A stretch of DNA of 64,000 nucleotides. Source: Pseudomonas sp. Irchel s3h14. GTDB lineage: Bacteria > Pseudomonadota > Gammaproteobacteria > Pseudomonadales > Pseudomonadaceae. Shown here piece by piece: positions 29,166 to 37,359 of this stretch. The stretch is taken from contig NZ_FYDJ01000003.1 in assembly GCF_900187425.1 (NCBI RefSeq), forward strand, positions 336,987-400,986, in the 5' to 3' direction. The notes beneath the pieces are model-generated. The model was not told where the DNA came from. It saw only the letters and a list, made by a program, of their open reading frames with translations, and did no database searches. Each line of letters starts with the position of its first letter. Positions within the stretch are counted from its first letter, which is position 1. A program made the position numbers and the translations under genes.

Positions 29166-29268
29166 GATCGTTCCCACGGTCCCGTGGGAATGCATCCCGT
29201 GACGCTCCGCGTCACAGTGGACGCGGAGCGTCCATGGCGGCATTCCCACGCAGAGCGTGGGAACGATC
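29166..29268. repeat. Palindromic intergenic repeat, family A copy 2
   Basis: GATCGTTCCCACGG ... GCGTGGGAACGATC with the inner arms GACGCTCCGCGTC / GACGCGGAGCGTC. It lies between pcaG and pcaT inside the catabolic block, so it may separate or stabilise mRNA segments. Confidence 0.9.
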
Positions 29269-29277
29269 AGGTTGAAG

Positions 29278-29844
29278 TCAATAATCGAAGAACACTGTCT
29301 CGGCATCGGTGCCCTGCAGGATCACATTCCACTGGTACACACCGGACGCATCCTTCTTCGCCAGCAAGGTGCCGCGGCGTTCAGCCGGCACACATTCCAG
29401 CAGCGGATCCGCCACATTGGCCGGTTCGCCATCAAAGTAAATCCGCGTCAGCAAGTGCTTCACCAACCCGCGAGCAAACACCAGCACCACCAGATGCGGC
29501 GCCTGAGTCGTGCCTTTCAAGCCTTCCACCGTGCCCGGCTTGATCGTGGTGAAGCGGAAGCGCCCTTCTGCATCCACCGGCACCCGGCCAAACCCTTCGA
29601 AGTTCGGGTCCAGGGGTTTGTCCTGATCGTCTTCGGGGTGGTCATACTTGCCGGCGGCGTTGGCTTGCCAGACTTCCAGCATCGCGTCGTTGACGACGTC
29701 GCCGTTGCCATCGATGACTTGCCCGGTGATCGCCACGCGCTCGCCCAGGGTTTGTTCGACGGTCAGGTCTTCGCGGTTCAGCCAGGTCAAACCGATGTGG
29801 TAATACGGCCCGACGGTGTGGGACGTGGTCGCGTTCAGCGTCAT
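29278..29844 (-). CDS. pcaG: Protocatechuate 3,4-dioxygenase alpha subunit
   Basis: A 188-residue intradiol dioxygenase subunit lacking the iron ligands of PcaH. It begins MTLNATTSHTVGPYYHIGLT, the usual PcaG start, one base after the pcaH stop. VLEVWQANAAGKYDHPEDD is seen as MLEVWQANAAGKYDH, and APHLVVLVFARGLVKHLLTR follows. Together with PcaH it forms the (alpha-beta-Fe) oligomer that cleaves protocatechuate to 3-carboxy-cis,cis-muconate. Confidence 0.94.
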   Translation of the reverse strand: MTLNATTSHTVGPYYHIGLTWLNREDLTVEQTLGERVAITGQVIDGNGDVVNDAMLEVWQANAAGKYDHPEDDQDKPLDPNFEGFGRVPVDAEGRFRFTTIKPGTVEGLKGTTQAPHLVVLVFARGLVKHLLTRIYFDGEPANVADPLLECVPAERRGTLLAKKDASGVYQWNVILQGTDAETVFFDY

Positions 29845-29845
29845 C

Positions 29846-30550
29846 TTATTTCTCCATCGGCGTGGCTTCGCGGCCGCGCAAGACGATGTCCCAGCGATAA
29901 CCGAGGGCATAGGAAGGGATGGTTTTTTCCAGGTCGAAACTGGCGATCAAGCGTTCTTTGGCGCTGGTATCGGGTACGCAGTTGTAGATCGGGTCGTAGG
30001 CCAGCAACGGGTCGCCCGGGAAATACATCTGCGTGACCAGGCGCGTCAGAATGCTCGGCCCGAACAGTGAGAAATGGATGTGCGCCGGGCGCCACGCGTT
30101 GTGGTGGTTGCCCCACGGATAGGCGCCGGGCTTGATGGTCTGGAACTGGTACCAGCCATCGGCGTCGGTCACGGTGCGGCCGGTGCCAGTGAAATTCGGG
30201 TCCAGCGGTGCATCGTGCAGGTCGCGGTCATGGTTGTAGCGACCGGCGGCATTGGCCTGCCAGATCTCCACCAGAATCCCCGGCACCGGCAAGCCATCTT
30301 CATCCAGCACGCGGCCGTGAATGATGATGCGCTCGCCCAGTGGCTCACCCTTGTGCTGGGCGGTCAGGTCGTTGTCCTTCTCCTGCACACGCTCGGCGCC
30401 GATGGTCGGACCGGTAATTTCCGACAGCGAATGGGGCAAAAACACCAACGGCTTGGACGGCGAGCGACGGTTGGTGGATTGATAGGCCGGGTGCAGGTAT
30501 TCCGGCTGGGTGCCCTCTTGCGGGCGGCGGTAACCAGGCTTGTCAGTCAT
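29846..30550 (-). CDS. pcaH: Protocatechuate 3,4-dioxygenase beta subunit
   Basis: A 234-residue catalytic subunit with Fe(III) ligands visible: Tyr105 (AAGRYNHDRD), Tyr144 (GAYPWGNHHN), His157 and His159 (PAHIHF). These correspond, with a shift of three, to Tyr108, Tyr147, His160 and His162 of the P. putida enzyme. It opens the aromatic ring of protocatechuate with O2. It lies 37 bp behind pcaF and directly before pcaG; in P. putida and P. aeruginosa pcaHG is at another locus. Confidence 0.95.
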   Translation of the reverse strand: MTDKPGYRRPQEGTQPEYLHPAYQSTNRRSPSKPLVFLPHSLSEITGPTIGAERVQEKDNDLTAQHKGEPLGERIIIHGRVLDEDGLPVPGILVEIWQANAAGRYNHDRDLHDAPLDPNFTGTGRTVTDADGWYQFQTIKPGAYPWGNHHNAWRPAHIHFSLFGPSILTRLVTQMYFPGDPLLAYDPIYNCVPDTSAKERLIASFDLEKTIPSYALGYRWDIVLRGREATPMEK

Positions 30551-30587
30551 GAAGCATTCCTCCGTTCTTGTTCATCAACGCTGCGCG

Positions 30588-31790
30588 TCAGACCCGTTCG
30601 ATCGCCAAGGCCAGACCCTGGCCGACGCCGACGCACATGGTCGCCAGGCCTTTCTTGCCGCCAGTCTTTTCCAGCTGATGCAGCGCGGTCAGTACCAGGC
30701 GGGCGCCACTCATGCCCAACGGATGGCCCAAGGCAATGGCGCCACCGTTCGGGTTGACCTGGGCGGCGTCATCCGCCAGCCCCAGTTCACGCAGCACCGC
30801 CAAGCCTTGGCTGGCGAACGCTTCGTTGAGTTCGATCACATCGAAATCGCTGACGGCCAGACCGAGACGCTCAGTCAATTTGCGCACCGCCGGCACCGGG
30901 CCGATGCCCATGACCCGTGGTGCAACACCGGCACTGGACATGCCCAGTACTTTGGCGCGAGCCGTCAGGCCGTGCTTTTTCACGGCGTCGCCGGAGGCCA
31001 GAATCAACGCCGCCGCACCGTCGTTCACCCCGGAAGCATTGCCGGCGGTGACGGTTTTGTCGGGACCGTTGACCGGTTTGAGTTTGGCCAGGGTTTCCAG
31101 CGTAGTGTCGGCGCGAGGATGCTCATCCTGGCTGACGACACTTTCACCCTTCTTGTGGGCAATGCGCACTTCAACGATTTCTTCAGCGAAGAATCCTGCG
31201 GCCTGCGCGGCGGCTGTCCGCTGCTGACTGCGCAGTGCGAAAGCGTCCTGATCCTCGCGGGAAACTTCGTAATCGTCAGCCACGTTGTCGGCCGTCTGCG
31301 GCATCGCATCCACGCCGTATTGGGCTTTCATCAACGGATTGATAAAACGCCAGCCGATGGTGGTGTCTTCCAGCTTCATGTTGCGCGAGAACGCCGCATC
31401 AGCCTTGCCCATCACGAACGGTGCACGGGACATCGACTCGACGCCGCCAGCAATCGCCAGCTCCATCTCGCCACTGGCGATGGCGCGGAAGGCAGTGCCG
31501 ATGGCGTCCATACCCGAGGCGCAGAGGCGATTGAGGGTCACGCCCGGAATGGTTTCCGGCAGGCCCGCCAGCAACAACGCCATGCGCGCCACGTTGCGGT
31601 TGTCTTCGCCGGCCTGGTTGGCGCAACCGAGGAACACCTCGTCCACTGCGCTCCAGTCCACCGACGGGTTGCGCGCCATCAGCGCCTTGATTGGCACGGC
31701 GGCCAGGTCGTCGGCGCGAACAGCCGACAGGCCACCGCCGAAACGGCCGATGGGGGTGCGAATCGCATCGCAGATATAAACGTCACGCAT
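30588..31790 (-). CDS. pcaF: beta-ketoadipyl-CoA thiolase
   Basis: A 400-residue thiolase that splits beta-ketoadipyl-CoA into succinyl-CoA and acetyl-CoA. The acyl-accepting Cys90 is in NRLCASGMDA, the His region is NPNGGAIALGHPLGMSGARL and the C-terminal Cys386 is in ATMCVGVGQG. The start begins MRDVYICDAIRTPIGRFGG as in known PcaF. Its ATG overlaps the pcaJ stop (TGATG). Confidence 0.95.
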   Translation of the reverse strand: MRDVYICDAIRTPIGRFGGGLSAVRADDLAAVPIKALMARNPSVDWSAVDEVFLGCANQAGEDNRNVARMALLLAGLPETIPGVTLNRLCASGMDAIGTAFRAIASGEMELAIAGGVESMSRAPFVMGKADAAFSRNMKLEDTTIGWRFINPLMKAQYGVDAMPQTADNVADDYEVSREDQDAFALRSQQRTAAAQAAGFFAEEIVEVRIAHKKGESVVSQDEHPRADTTLETLAKLKPVNGPDKTVTAGNASGVNDGAAALILASGDAVKKHGLTARAKVLGMSSAGVAPRVMGIGPVPAVRKLTERLGLAVSDFDVIELNEAFASQGLAVLRELGLADDAAQVNPNGGAIALGHPLGMSGARLVLTALHQLEKTGGKKGLATMCVGVGQGLALAIERV

Positions 31791-32569
31791 CAGGCTTCTC
31801 CGGGTGCTTGGCCGTGGGCGGCTGCGGTGCGGGCTTCCAGATCCCTGAGTGCCTTCAGTTCGACATCCGTTGGCTCGGCTGTGTTTTCAACATTTTCTGC
31901 AAAACGAACAGCCCAACCGGTAGCCGCGGTCACTTGTTCACGGGTCACGCCTGGGTGCAGCGCGGTGACCACGAACTCATGGGTATCCGTTTCCGGCTCC
32001 ATGATGCACAGGTCGGTGATGATGCCGACCGGACCGGCACCCGGCAGGCCGAGACGCTTGCGCGAATCACCGCCCTCGCCATGGCCGACCGAGGTAATGA
32101 AGTCGAGTTTGTCGACAAAGGAACGCGCCGACTGCTTGAGGATGATCAACACGCTTTTGGCCGAGCCAGCGATCTCCGGCGCACCACCGGCACCCGGCAG
32201 GCGAACTTTCGGCGCGTGGTAATCGCCAACGACCGTGGTGTTGATATTGCCGAAGCGGTCGACTTGCGCGGCACCGAGAAAACCGACGTCGATGCGCCCG
32301 CCCTGCAACCAGTAGCGAAAAATCTCACCGGTCGGGACGACGGTGTCGGCGGTTTCCGCCAGTTCACCGTCACCGATCGACAGCGGCAGTACGCTCGGCT
32401 TGGCACCGATCGGACCCGATTCGTAGATCAGGACGACATCCGGCGAGGAAGTCAGACGCGCCAGGTTGGCGGCTTTCGACGGCAGGCCGATGCCGACGAA
32501 GCACACCGAACCGTTTTTCAAACGGCGGGCAGCGGCGACGGTCATCATTTCATTGGTGGTGTAAGTCAT
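31790..32569 (-). CDS. pcaJ: 3-oxoadipate CoA-transferase subunit B
   Basis: A 259-residue CoA-transferase beta subunit. The catalytic Glu50 lies in the motif ESGPIGA, preceded by GIGLPSKAANLARL. With PcaI it moves CoA from succinyl-CoA to beta-ketoadipate. The gene overlaps both neighbours by one base, so translation is coupled with pcaI and pcaF. Confidence 0.94.
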   Translation of the reverse strand: MTYTTNEMMTVAAARRLKNGSVCFVGIGLPSKAANLARLTSSPDVVLIYESGPIGAKPSVLPLSIGDGELAETADTVVPTGEIFRYWLQGGRIDVGFLGAAQVDRFGNINTTVVGDYHAPKVRLPGAGGAPEIAGSAKSVLIILKQSARSFVDKLDFITSVGHGEGGDSRKRLGLPGAGPVGIITDLCIMEPETDTHEFVVTALHPGVTREQVTAATGWAVRFAENVENTAEPTDVELKALRDLEARTAAAHGQAPGEA

Positions 32570-33426
32570 TACTTGGCCTCCGAAGCAGCGGCCAGTTTGG
32601 CCTGGAACTCGCTGAAGTCAGCGCAGCCGTGGATGTACTCGTTGATCCACGCGGTGAAGGTTTCACGGTCGCGGGCAATTGGGTCCCAAGCCTGGTAGAA
32701 ACGGTTATCACGCTCGTTGTAGCCGTGAGCGTAGGACGGATGCGCACCGCCGGGGACGTGGCAGACCGCGCTCAAGGCCCAGGTCGGCAGAACGCAGGAG
32801 TTCATCGGTGCATTGAGGTCGTCGACGATTTCCTCGACGGTGACGATGCAGCGCTTGGCGGCCAGTGCCGCTTCTTTTTGTACGCCGAGAATGCCCCACA
32901 GCAGCACGTTGCCTTTGCGGTCGGCTTTCTGCGCGTGAATCACGGTGATGTCCGGGCGCACCGAAGGTACGGCCGCCAACACTTCACCGGTGAACGGGCA
33001 GGTGACGGTTTTGATCAGCGGGTTGACCTTCGGCAGGTCGGAGCCGGCGTAGGCGCGCAGCACCGCGAACGGTAGGCCGGAGGCGCCAGCGACGTAGGCA
33101 TTGGCCAGGTCGGCGTGGCTGTGCTCTTCGATTTCCAGCGCGTGCGGCCACTGCTTCTCGACGGCGTCACGCAGGCGATGCAGCGAACCGACGCCCGGGT
33201 TACCGCCCCAGGAGAAAATCAGTTTGCGAGCACAACCGGCGCCGATCAACTGGTCGTAGATCAGGTCAGGCGTCATCCGCACCAGGGTCAGGTCTTTCTT
33301 GCCCTGGCGAATGATTTCGTGACCCGCCGCCGTAGGGATCAGGTGAGTGAAGCCTTCGAGCGCGACGGTATCGCCGTCGTTAACGAATTGCTTCACCGCG
33401 TCGTGCAGCGAAAGGATTTCAGCCAT
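32569..33426 (-). CDS. pcaI: 3-oxoadipate CoA-transferase subunit A
   Basis: A 285-residue CoA-transferase alpha subunit, MAEILSLHDAVKQFVNDGDT at the start, with TLVRMTPDLIYDQLIGAGCA and FSWGGNPGVGSLHRLRDA. The ATG at 33426 is chosen because homologues begin there; upstream codons run through the promoter. It is the first gene of pcaIJFHG, with PcaR-type sites 100-135 bp upstream. Confidence 0.94.
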   Translation of the reverse strand: MAEILSLHDAVKQFVNDGDTVALEGFTHLIPTAAGHEIIRQGKKDLTLVRMTPDLIYDQLIGAGCARKLIFSWGGNPGVGSLHRLRDAVEKQWPHALEIEEHSHADLANAYVAGASGLPFAVLRAYAGSDLPKVNPLIKTVTCPFTGEVLAAVPSVRPDITVIHAQKADRKGNVLLWGILGVQKEAALAAKRCIVTVEEIVDDLNAPMNSCVLPTWALSAVCHVPGGAHPSYAHGYNERDNRFYQAWDPIARDRETFTAWINEYIHGCADFSEFQAKLAAASEAK

Positions 33427-33529
33427 GGGGCAGGCTCCCGTTTTGTTATGAACCGACAGTGGAAGAAAAAGGCGCGATGCGCAGCGCCGGAATGACTGAA
33501 GAGTAAGCCCCTGAAAATCGTCAAACAAT

Positions 33530-33561
33530 CCGATAATCGACTGAGTGTTCGTTTATCGAAC
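33530..33561. promoter_or_regulatory. PcaR binding sites before pcaI
   Basis: CCGATAATCG at 33530 and GTTCGTTTATCGAAC at 33547-33561. On the minus strand the second reads GTTCGATAAACGAAC, two mismatches from the PcaR site GTTCGATAATCGCAC known from the P. putida pcaIJ promoter (recalled, not looked up). PcaR with beta-ketoadipate should activate pcaIJFHG from here. Confidence 0.78.
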
Positions 33562-33592
33562 ACATTGTTGCCTGCCTACCGATCTCCACACT

Positions 33593-33623
33593 GATCGTTC
33601 CCACGCTCCGCGTGGGAACGATC
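33593..33623. repeat. Palindromic repeat, family A copy 3 (outer arms only)
   Basis: GATCGTTCCCACGC-TCC-GCGTGGGAACGATC: only the outer arms of the family, closed as a simple hairpin. It lies just after the pcaK stop. Confidence 0.9.
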
Positions 33624-33634
33624 ATCACCAGCCC

Positions 33635-34981
33635 TCAAGTCGCATCCGCATGACTGACCATGCCCTTGATCACCACCGCCGTGGTCGCCAATGCCGCTGG
33701 AATCACCAGCGCCGTGAGCACCTGCTCGAAGTTCCAGCCCAGGCCCAGCAGCGTTGCGCCCATCCACGCACCGAGAATCGCGCCAAAGCGACCAATCCCG
33801 AGCATCCACGACACCCCGGTCGCCCGCCCCTGCGTCGGATAAAACCGCGCCGCCAGTGAAGGCATCGCCGATTGCGCGCCGTTGACGCACATCCCGGCCA
33901 CCAGCACCAACGTCGCCAATAGCGTGATGTTGCCCAGGCTCTGCCCTACCGCGTAGGCAAACACCCCGGCGAATAGATAGAAAATGCCGATAACCTTGTG
34001 CGGATTGAACCGGTCCATCGCCCAGCCCACGCCCACCGCGCTCAATACCCCGCCAAACTGGAACAACGCACCGATGAATGCCGACTGCTCCATGCTCGCG
34101 CCACTGTCACGCATCAGCGTCGGCAGCCAACTGGTCAGCAGATAAACGATCACCAGCCCCATGAAGTAGGTCAGCCATAGCAACAAGGTGCCGGTGCTGT
34201 AGGTGCCGGAGAAGATCACCGCGAACACGTTGCGGGCCTTCACGGTTTTCTGTTCTGGCACGCTGAAGCTGGAAGCCTGAGCGACGACGATTGGATCGAT
34301 GGGCGCCAGAGTCTTGCGCACTTTGTCAGTGCCGCGATTGCGGACGACGAGGTAGCGCGCCGATTCCGGCAGCCAGAACAGCAATACGACGGCGAGGATC
34401 AGCGGCAAAATCCCGCCGATCATCAGCAGACTGTGCCAGCCAAACGCCGGAATCAGTTTGGCGGAAATGAAACCGCCGCCCGCCATGCCGAGGTTGAAAC
34501 CGCAGAACATGCTGGTCACCAGCAGGGATTTCTTGCGCTCCGGGGTGTATTCGGACAGCAGCGTCGTGGCGTTCGGCATGCCGGCGCCAAGGCCCAGGCC
34601 AGTGAGGAAACGCAGCACCAGCAGTTGATCGACGTTGGTGCTGTAAGCCGAAGCCAGGCTGAACGCGCCAAACAACAACACCGCGCCCACCAGTACGATT
34701 TTTCGCCCGAAGCGGTCAGCCAACGGGCCAGAACCCAGTGCGCCGAAGACCATGCCGATCAACGCCGCGCTCATCACCGGGCCGAGACTGGCGCGGTCGA
34801 TGCCCCAATCCTGAGACAGGGCGGGCGCGATGAAACCCATGGCCGCCGTGTCGAGGCCATCGAGGAAAACAATCAGGAAACACAGGATCACCACTCGCCA
34901 TTGGTAGCGCGAAATGGGTTGAGCATTGATGAAGGACTGCACGTCGAGGCAGTTTCCTACAGCAGACTGGGGCTGGTTCAT
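33635..34981 (-). CDS. pcaK: Aromatic acid:H+ symporter (4-hydroxybenzoate/protocatechuate)
   Basis: A 448-residue MFS transporter of the AAHS family, the length of PcaK. The helix-1 motif FLDGLDTAAMGFIAPALSQ carries the conserved DGxD acidic residues, the loop GPLADRFGRK is present, and 12 helices are predicted. PcaK imports 4-hydroxybenzoate and protocatechuate and acts in chemotaxis to them. The ATG at 34981 starts MNQPQSAVGN. It is between pcaR and pcaI, with its own upstream palindrome. Confidence 0.92.
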   Translation of the reverse strand: MNQPQSAVGNCLDVQSFINAQPISRYQWRVVILCFLIVFLDGLDTAAMGFIAPALSQDWGIDRASLGPVMSAALIGMVFGALGSGPLADRFGRKIVLVGAVLLFGAFSLASAYSTNVDQLLVLRFLTGLGLGAGMPNATTLLSEYTPERKKSLLVTSMFCGFNLGMAGGGFISAKLIPAFGWHSLLMIGGILPLILAVVLLFWLPESARYLVVRNRGTDKVRKTLAPIDPIVVAQASSFSVPEQKTVKARNVFAVIFSGTYSTGTLLLWLTYFMGLVIVYLLTSWLPTLMRDSGASMEQSAFIGALFQFGGVLSAVGVGWAMDRFNPHKVIGIFYLFAGVFAYAVGQSLGNITLLATLVLVAGMCVNGAQSAMPSLAARFYPTQGRATGVSWMLGIGRFGAILGAWMGATLLGLGWNFEQVLTALVIPAALATTAVVIKGMVSHADAT

Positions 34982-35234
34982 TATTTTTATTCCACGCAAA
35001 GAACGCAGTCGAACAGGTGCCAGCCGAGGCTGACGCTGTCACAAGAAAGAGGTGTCGGGATCAGGCGATGCGGTTCCGGCAAGGAAACCGTTGGGAACAG
35101 CGACAGTCGGGAAACGTACGCATGGGAGGTGCCTCTTCTCATTATTATTGGGGTCATCGCCCGGCAATGGAGCGAGAACAGCAGCGCCGGATGACGCTGC
35201 CGCGACATTAATGATCCAAGGGAAAGAGCGTCAA

Positions 35235-35266
35235 TTCGATAAACGCGACTCTGTGCGTTTATCGAA
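35235..35266. promoter_or_regulatory. PcaR-type inverted repeat between pcaR and pcaK
   Basis: TTCGATAAACGC-GACTCTGT-GCGTTTATCGAA, perfect 12-bp arms around 8 bp. It carries the PcaR half-site TTCGATAA in both orientations and begins 5 bp after the pcaR stop, about 255 bp before the pcaK start. It is likely the PcaR operator for pcaK; a role as pcaR terminator is less likely because no T-run follows. I see no gene in 34982-35270. Confidence 0.7.
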
Positions 35267-35270
35267 CAGC

Positions 35271-36113
35271 TTAGGCGAAGAGTTGCGCGCTGAGGTCGCG
35301 ACTCGCGCTTAGAAGGCCAGGCAGGAAACGTTGTTCCAGCTCGTTGCGGCTGACTCGGCCGGCGTGGGTACTGACGTTTAACGCCGCGACCACTTGGCCG
35401 GAAGCGTCGTACACCGGAACGGCAATCGAGCGCAGCCCCTGCTCCAGTTCCTGATCGACGATGCACCAGCCTTGCTGCCGCACCTCTTGCAGGCATTCGA
35501 GCAACGCCTCGGGGGTGTGCAAGGTTCGGCTGGTCTTGGCTTGCAACTCTGCATGGTCGAGGTACTCGCGCAGCGACGTATCGTCCAGCGCCGCGAGAAG
35601 AATCCGACCCATCGAGGTGCAATAGGCTGGCAGACGTCCACCCACCGACAGGTCGACCGAAATCAGTCGCTGGGTGGTGGCCGAACGAGCGATGTACAAG
35701 ATGTCATCGCCTTCCAGAGTGGCCATGTTGCAGGCTTCATGAAGTTGCTCGCTCATGCGGTCCAGGTAGGGCTGAGCGGAAACCGCCAGCGGCGTCGAGG
35801 ACACATAGGCATGGCCAAGCGTCAGTACTTTGGGCAGCAGCGAATACGTGCGGCCGTCGGTGGTGGCGTAACCAAGTTTGATCAGCGTGTGCAGGCAACG
35901 TCGCACAGCGGCGCGGGGAATTTCCGTGCGGTGACTGATCTGAGCGATGGTGAGGTGACGTTTGCGCTCCTGGAACGCTTGCACCACAGCCAGGCCACGG
36001 GCCAGGGAGGTCATGAAATCCGGGTCGCCGGTCAGTGCCTGGATCCGTTTGGCGGGCGAGGCCACGATCGGCGGCGCCACTGAAGCGAAGGAATTGCGCA
36101 TTTGATCGTTCAT
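35271..36113 (-). CDS. pcaR: IclR-family regulator of the beta-ketoadipate pathway
   Basis: A 280-residue IclR-family protein. The HTH region is LTIAQISHRTEIPRAAVRRC (about 59-80) and the effector domain includes LDRMSEQLHEACNMATLEGD and GGRLPAYCTSMGRILLAALD. PcaR binds beta-ketoadipate and activates pcaIJ, pcaF-TBDC and pcaK while repressing itself. The ATG at 36113 follows AAGGA by 8 bases. Its place at the head of the cluster and the matching operator sequences support the name. Confidence 0.93.
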   Translation of the reverse strand: MNDQMRNSFASVAPPIVASPAKRIQALTGDPDFMTSLARGLAVVQAFQERKRHLTIAQISHRTEIPRAAVRRCLHTLIKLGYATTDGRTYSLLPKVLTLGHAYVSSTPLAVSAQPYLDRMSEQLHEACNMATLEGDDILYIARSATTQRLISVDLSVGGRLPAYCTSMGRILLAALDDTSLREYLDHAELQAKTSRTLHTPEALLECLQEVRQQGWCIVDQELEQGLRSIAVPVYDASGQVVAALNVSTHAGRVSRNELEQRFLPGLLSASRDLSAQLFA

Positions 36114-36193
36114 ATAAGGTCCTTTTCCCACACGGTTCAGTGGCTATTACAAGCGGCAGCCGGCCCCTCACACAACCCCGGGCAGCCAAGACT

Positions 36194-36249
36194 GTTCGAT
36201 TATCGAACCGTCGACCGATAATCGCAATCGGATCAGCCGATTATTGAAC
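36194..36249. promoter_or_regulatory. PcaR binding sites before pcaR
   Basis: A perfect palindrome GTTCGATTATCGAAC at 36194-36208, then CCGATAATCG (36215-36224) and CCGATTATTGAAC (36237-36249). These repeat the PcaR recognition unit about 80 bp before the pcaR ATG and fit autoregulation. Confidence 0.78.
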
Positions 36250-36464
36250 GTGCTTGTACCTGTTTTTACACTGGCTCTGACGCAGACTAGAAGGGCCGAT
36301 GTAATTGTCCTAACTTGTTCGACTGAATGGCGTCAGAAAGACATCACTGTAACGTCGTGCCGCCGAACGACCTAGTTAGCCGTATAAAGTTGCGAGTAAC
36401 AAAACAATCACACATCAAGACCCACTTTTAACTCTTTGGCGATAGTGTTCTTCGAATCGACCGC

Positions 36465-36470
36465 TATAAT
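36465..36470 (+). promoter_or_regulatory. Consensus -10 box in the pcaR-upstream gap
   Basis: TATAAT on the plus strand about 310 bp before the next plus-strand gene; no good -35 at 16-18 bp is seen. The region 36250-36782 otherwise holds no convincing gene besides the doubtful small frame at 36562-36750. It could be the promoter of a leader or small RNA. Confidence 0.3.
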
Positions 36471-36561
36471 GAAATTCAGTGGTGACCGGTTTTTAATTGC
36501 CGACTCCGCCACCCGGTAACGCGATGTTCCATCGCCGTTGCCCGCAGCAAGCGCCTGACAC

Positions 36562-36750
36562 TCATTTCATATGCTTGGCCAAGGTGTTCGCTGAAACAGG
36601 AAACTGATGCTGCGTCAGCTGTTTATCTCTGGTGTCGTGGCCGCCTGCAACATGGAAGTAATTGATCGCAATGCCGTAAAAAATGATGCCTTTGCAGGCC
36701 TTGTCCATTCGGCGAGCGTGGTCAAATACATTTGATGCAGCGCGTTTCAC
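36562..36750 (-). CDS. Doubtful small ORF
   Basis: A 62-residue frame with GTG start (M/VKRAASNVFDHARRMDKACK...NTLAKHMK). I do not recognise it. There is no strong ribosome site, and codon use is less GC-rich than in neighbours. It may be a real small protein, a remnant of a transferred gene or chance. Confidence 0.25.
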   Translation of the reverse strand: MKRAASNVFDHARRMDKACKGIIFYGIAINYFHVAGGHDTRDKQLTQHQFPVSANTLAKHMK

Positions 36751-36782
36751 CAGAATTCATCTCAACTCAATCAGGTAGCACT

Positions 36783-36983
36783 GTGACGAAAGACGAACTG
36801 CGCGCGGAACTTGAGCGCCAGGAACAACGTTACAAGGAAGTTTACGGCGGGGAAGTCACCACCTACGCCGCTCAGCCCGAACCGGAACGCAAACCCTGGC
36901 GTAAACGCGCCACCGTTCAGGATCAGGCTTTCACTCAAGAATTGCAGAAAATGGAAAAGGAACTCAAAGCCGAAGAGCCATAA
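36783..36983 (+). CDS. Small charged hypothetical protein
   Basis: A 66-residue protein, (M)[30 protein letters not shown]..., rich in Glu, Lys and Arg, with predicted helices at both ends and a central [12 protein letters not shown] take the GTG at 36783 after AGGT as start; the frame is open upstream. No membrane segment or known domain is visible. It may be a conserved Pseudomonas protein of unknown role. After it, 36984-37300 holds no gene that I can support. Confidence 0.6.
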   Translation: MTKDELRAELERQEQRYKEVYGGEVTTYAAQPEPERKPWRKRATVQDQAFTQELQKMEKELKAEEP

Positions 36984-37298
36984 GCCCTCGGCCTGAATCC
37001 TTTCAAGGGTCTGCGTCTGCACCCGTTAAAAACGGGATGTATCGATGATGCCTTTCGCGCCCGCTACCAGCGGGCAGCGGCCACCTCACCCACCGGATGA
37101 GGCAAATGGCTCATGTCTGGCCCTCTTTTCAGATATTTCACACAAGCGTTCAAACCTCTTGCTCCTACGAGAGGACGCCTTGTGGCTGCGGCCTTTTCAA
37201 AGAAATTCAATGACTTGCAAAACCCAGTAAAAACCTGGGGTTTTGGCTGCTGCCACAAATTAATTCGTTGAAGAATGTTACCGATGAGCAGCAAGTGC

Positions 37299-37326
37299 AT
37301 TGATTAGCAGTCTTTTCTGGCATAAT
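37299..37326 (+). promoter_or_regulatory. Sigma-70-like promoter for pit
   Basis: TTGATT, 16-bp spacer, CATAAT, located 34 bp before the pit start codon. Confidence 0.55.
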
Positions 37327-37359
37327 CGCGCCCCCTTACGACCGGGTCAGAAAACCTTC

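Noticed and set aside
34982-35270. Protein-coding frames between pcaK and pcaR
   Set aside because: Several frames are open but lack ribosome sites and recognisable sequence; the interval is better explained as pcaK leader and operator.
37045-37300. Small frames before pit
   Set aside because: No ribosome site, odd composition, overlapping on both strands; only promoter signals are supported.
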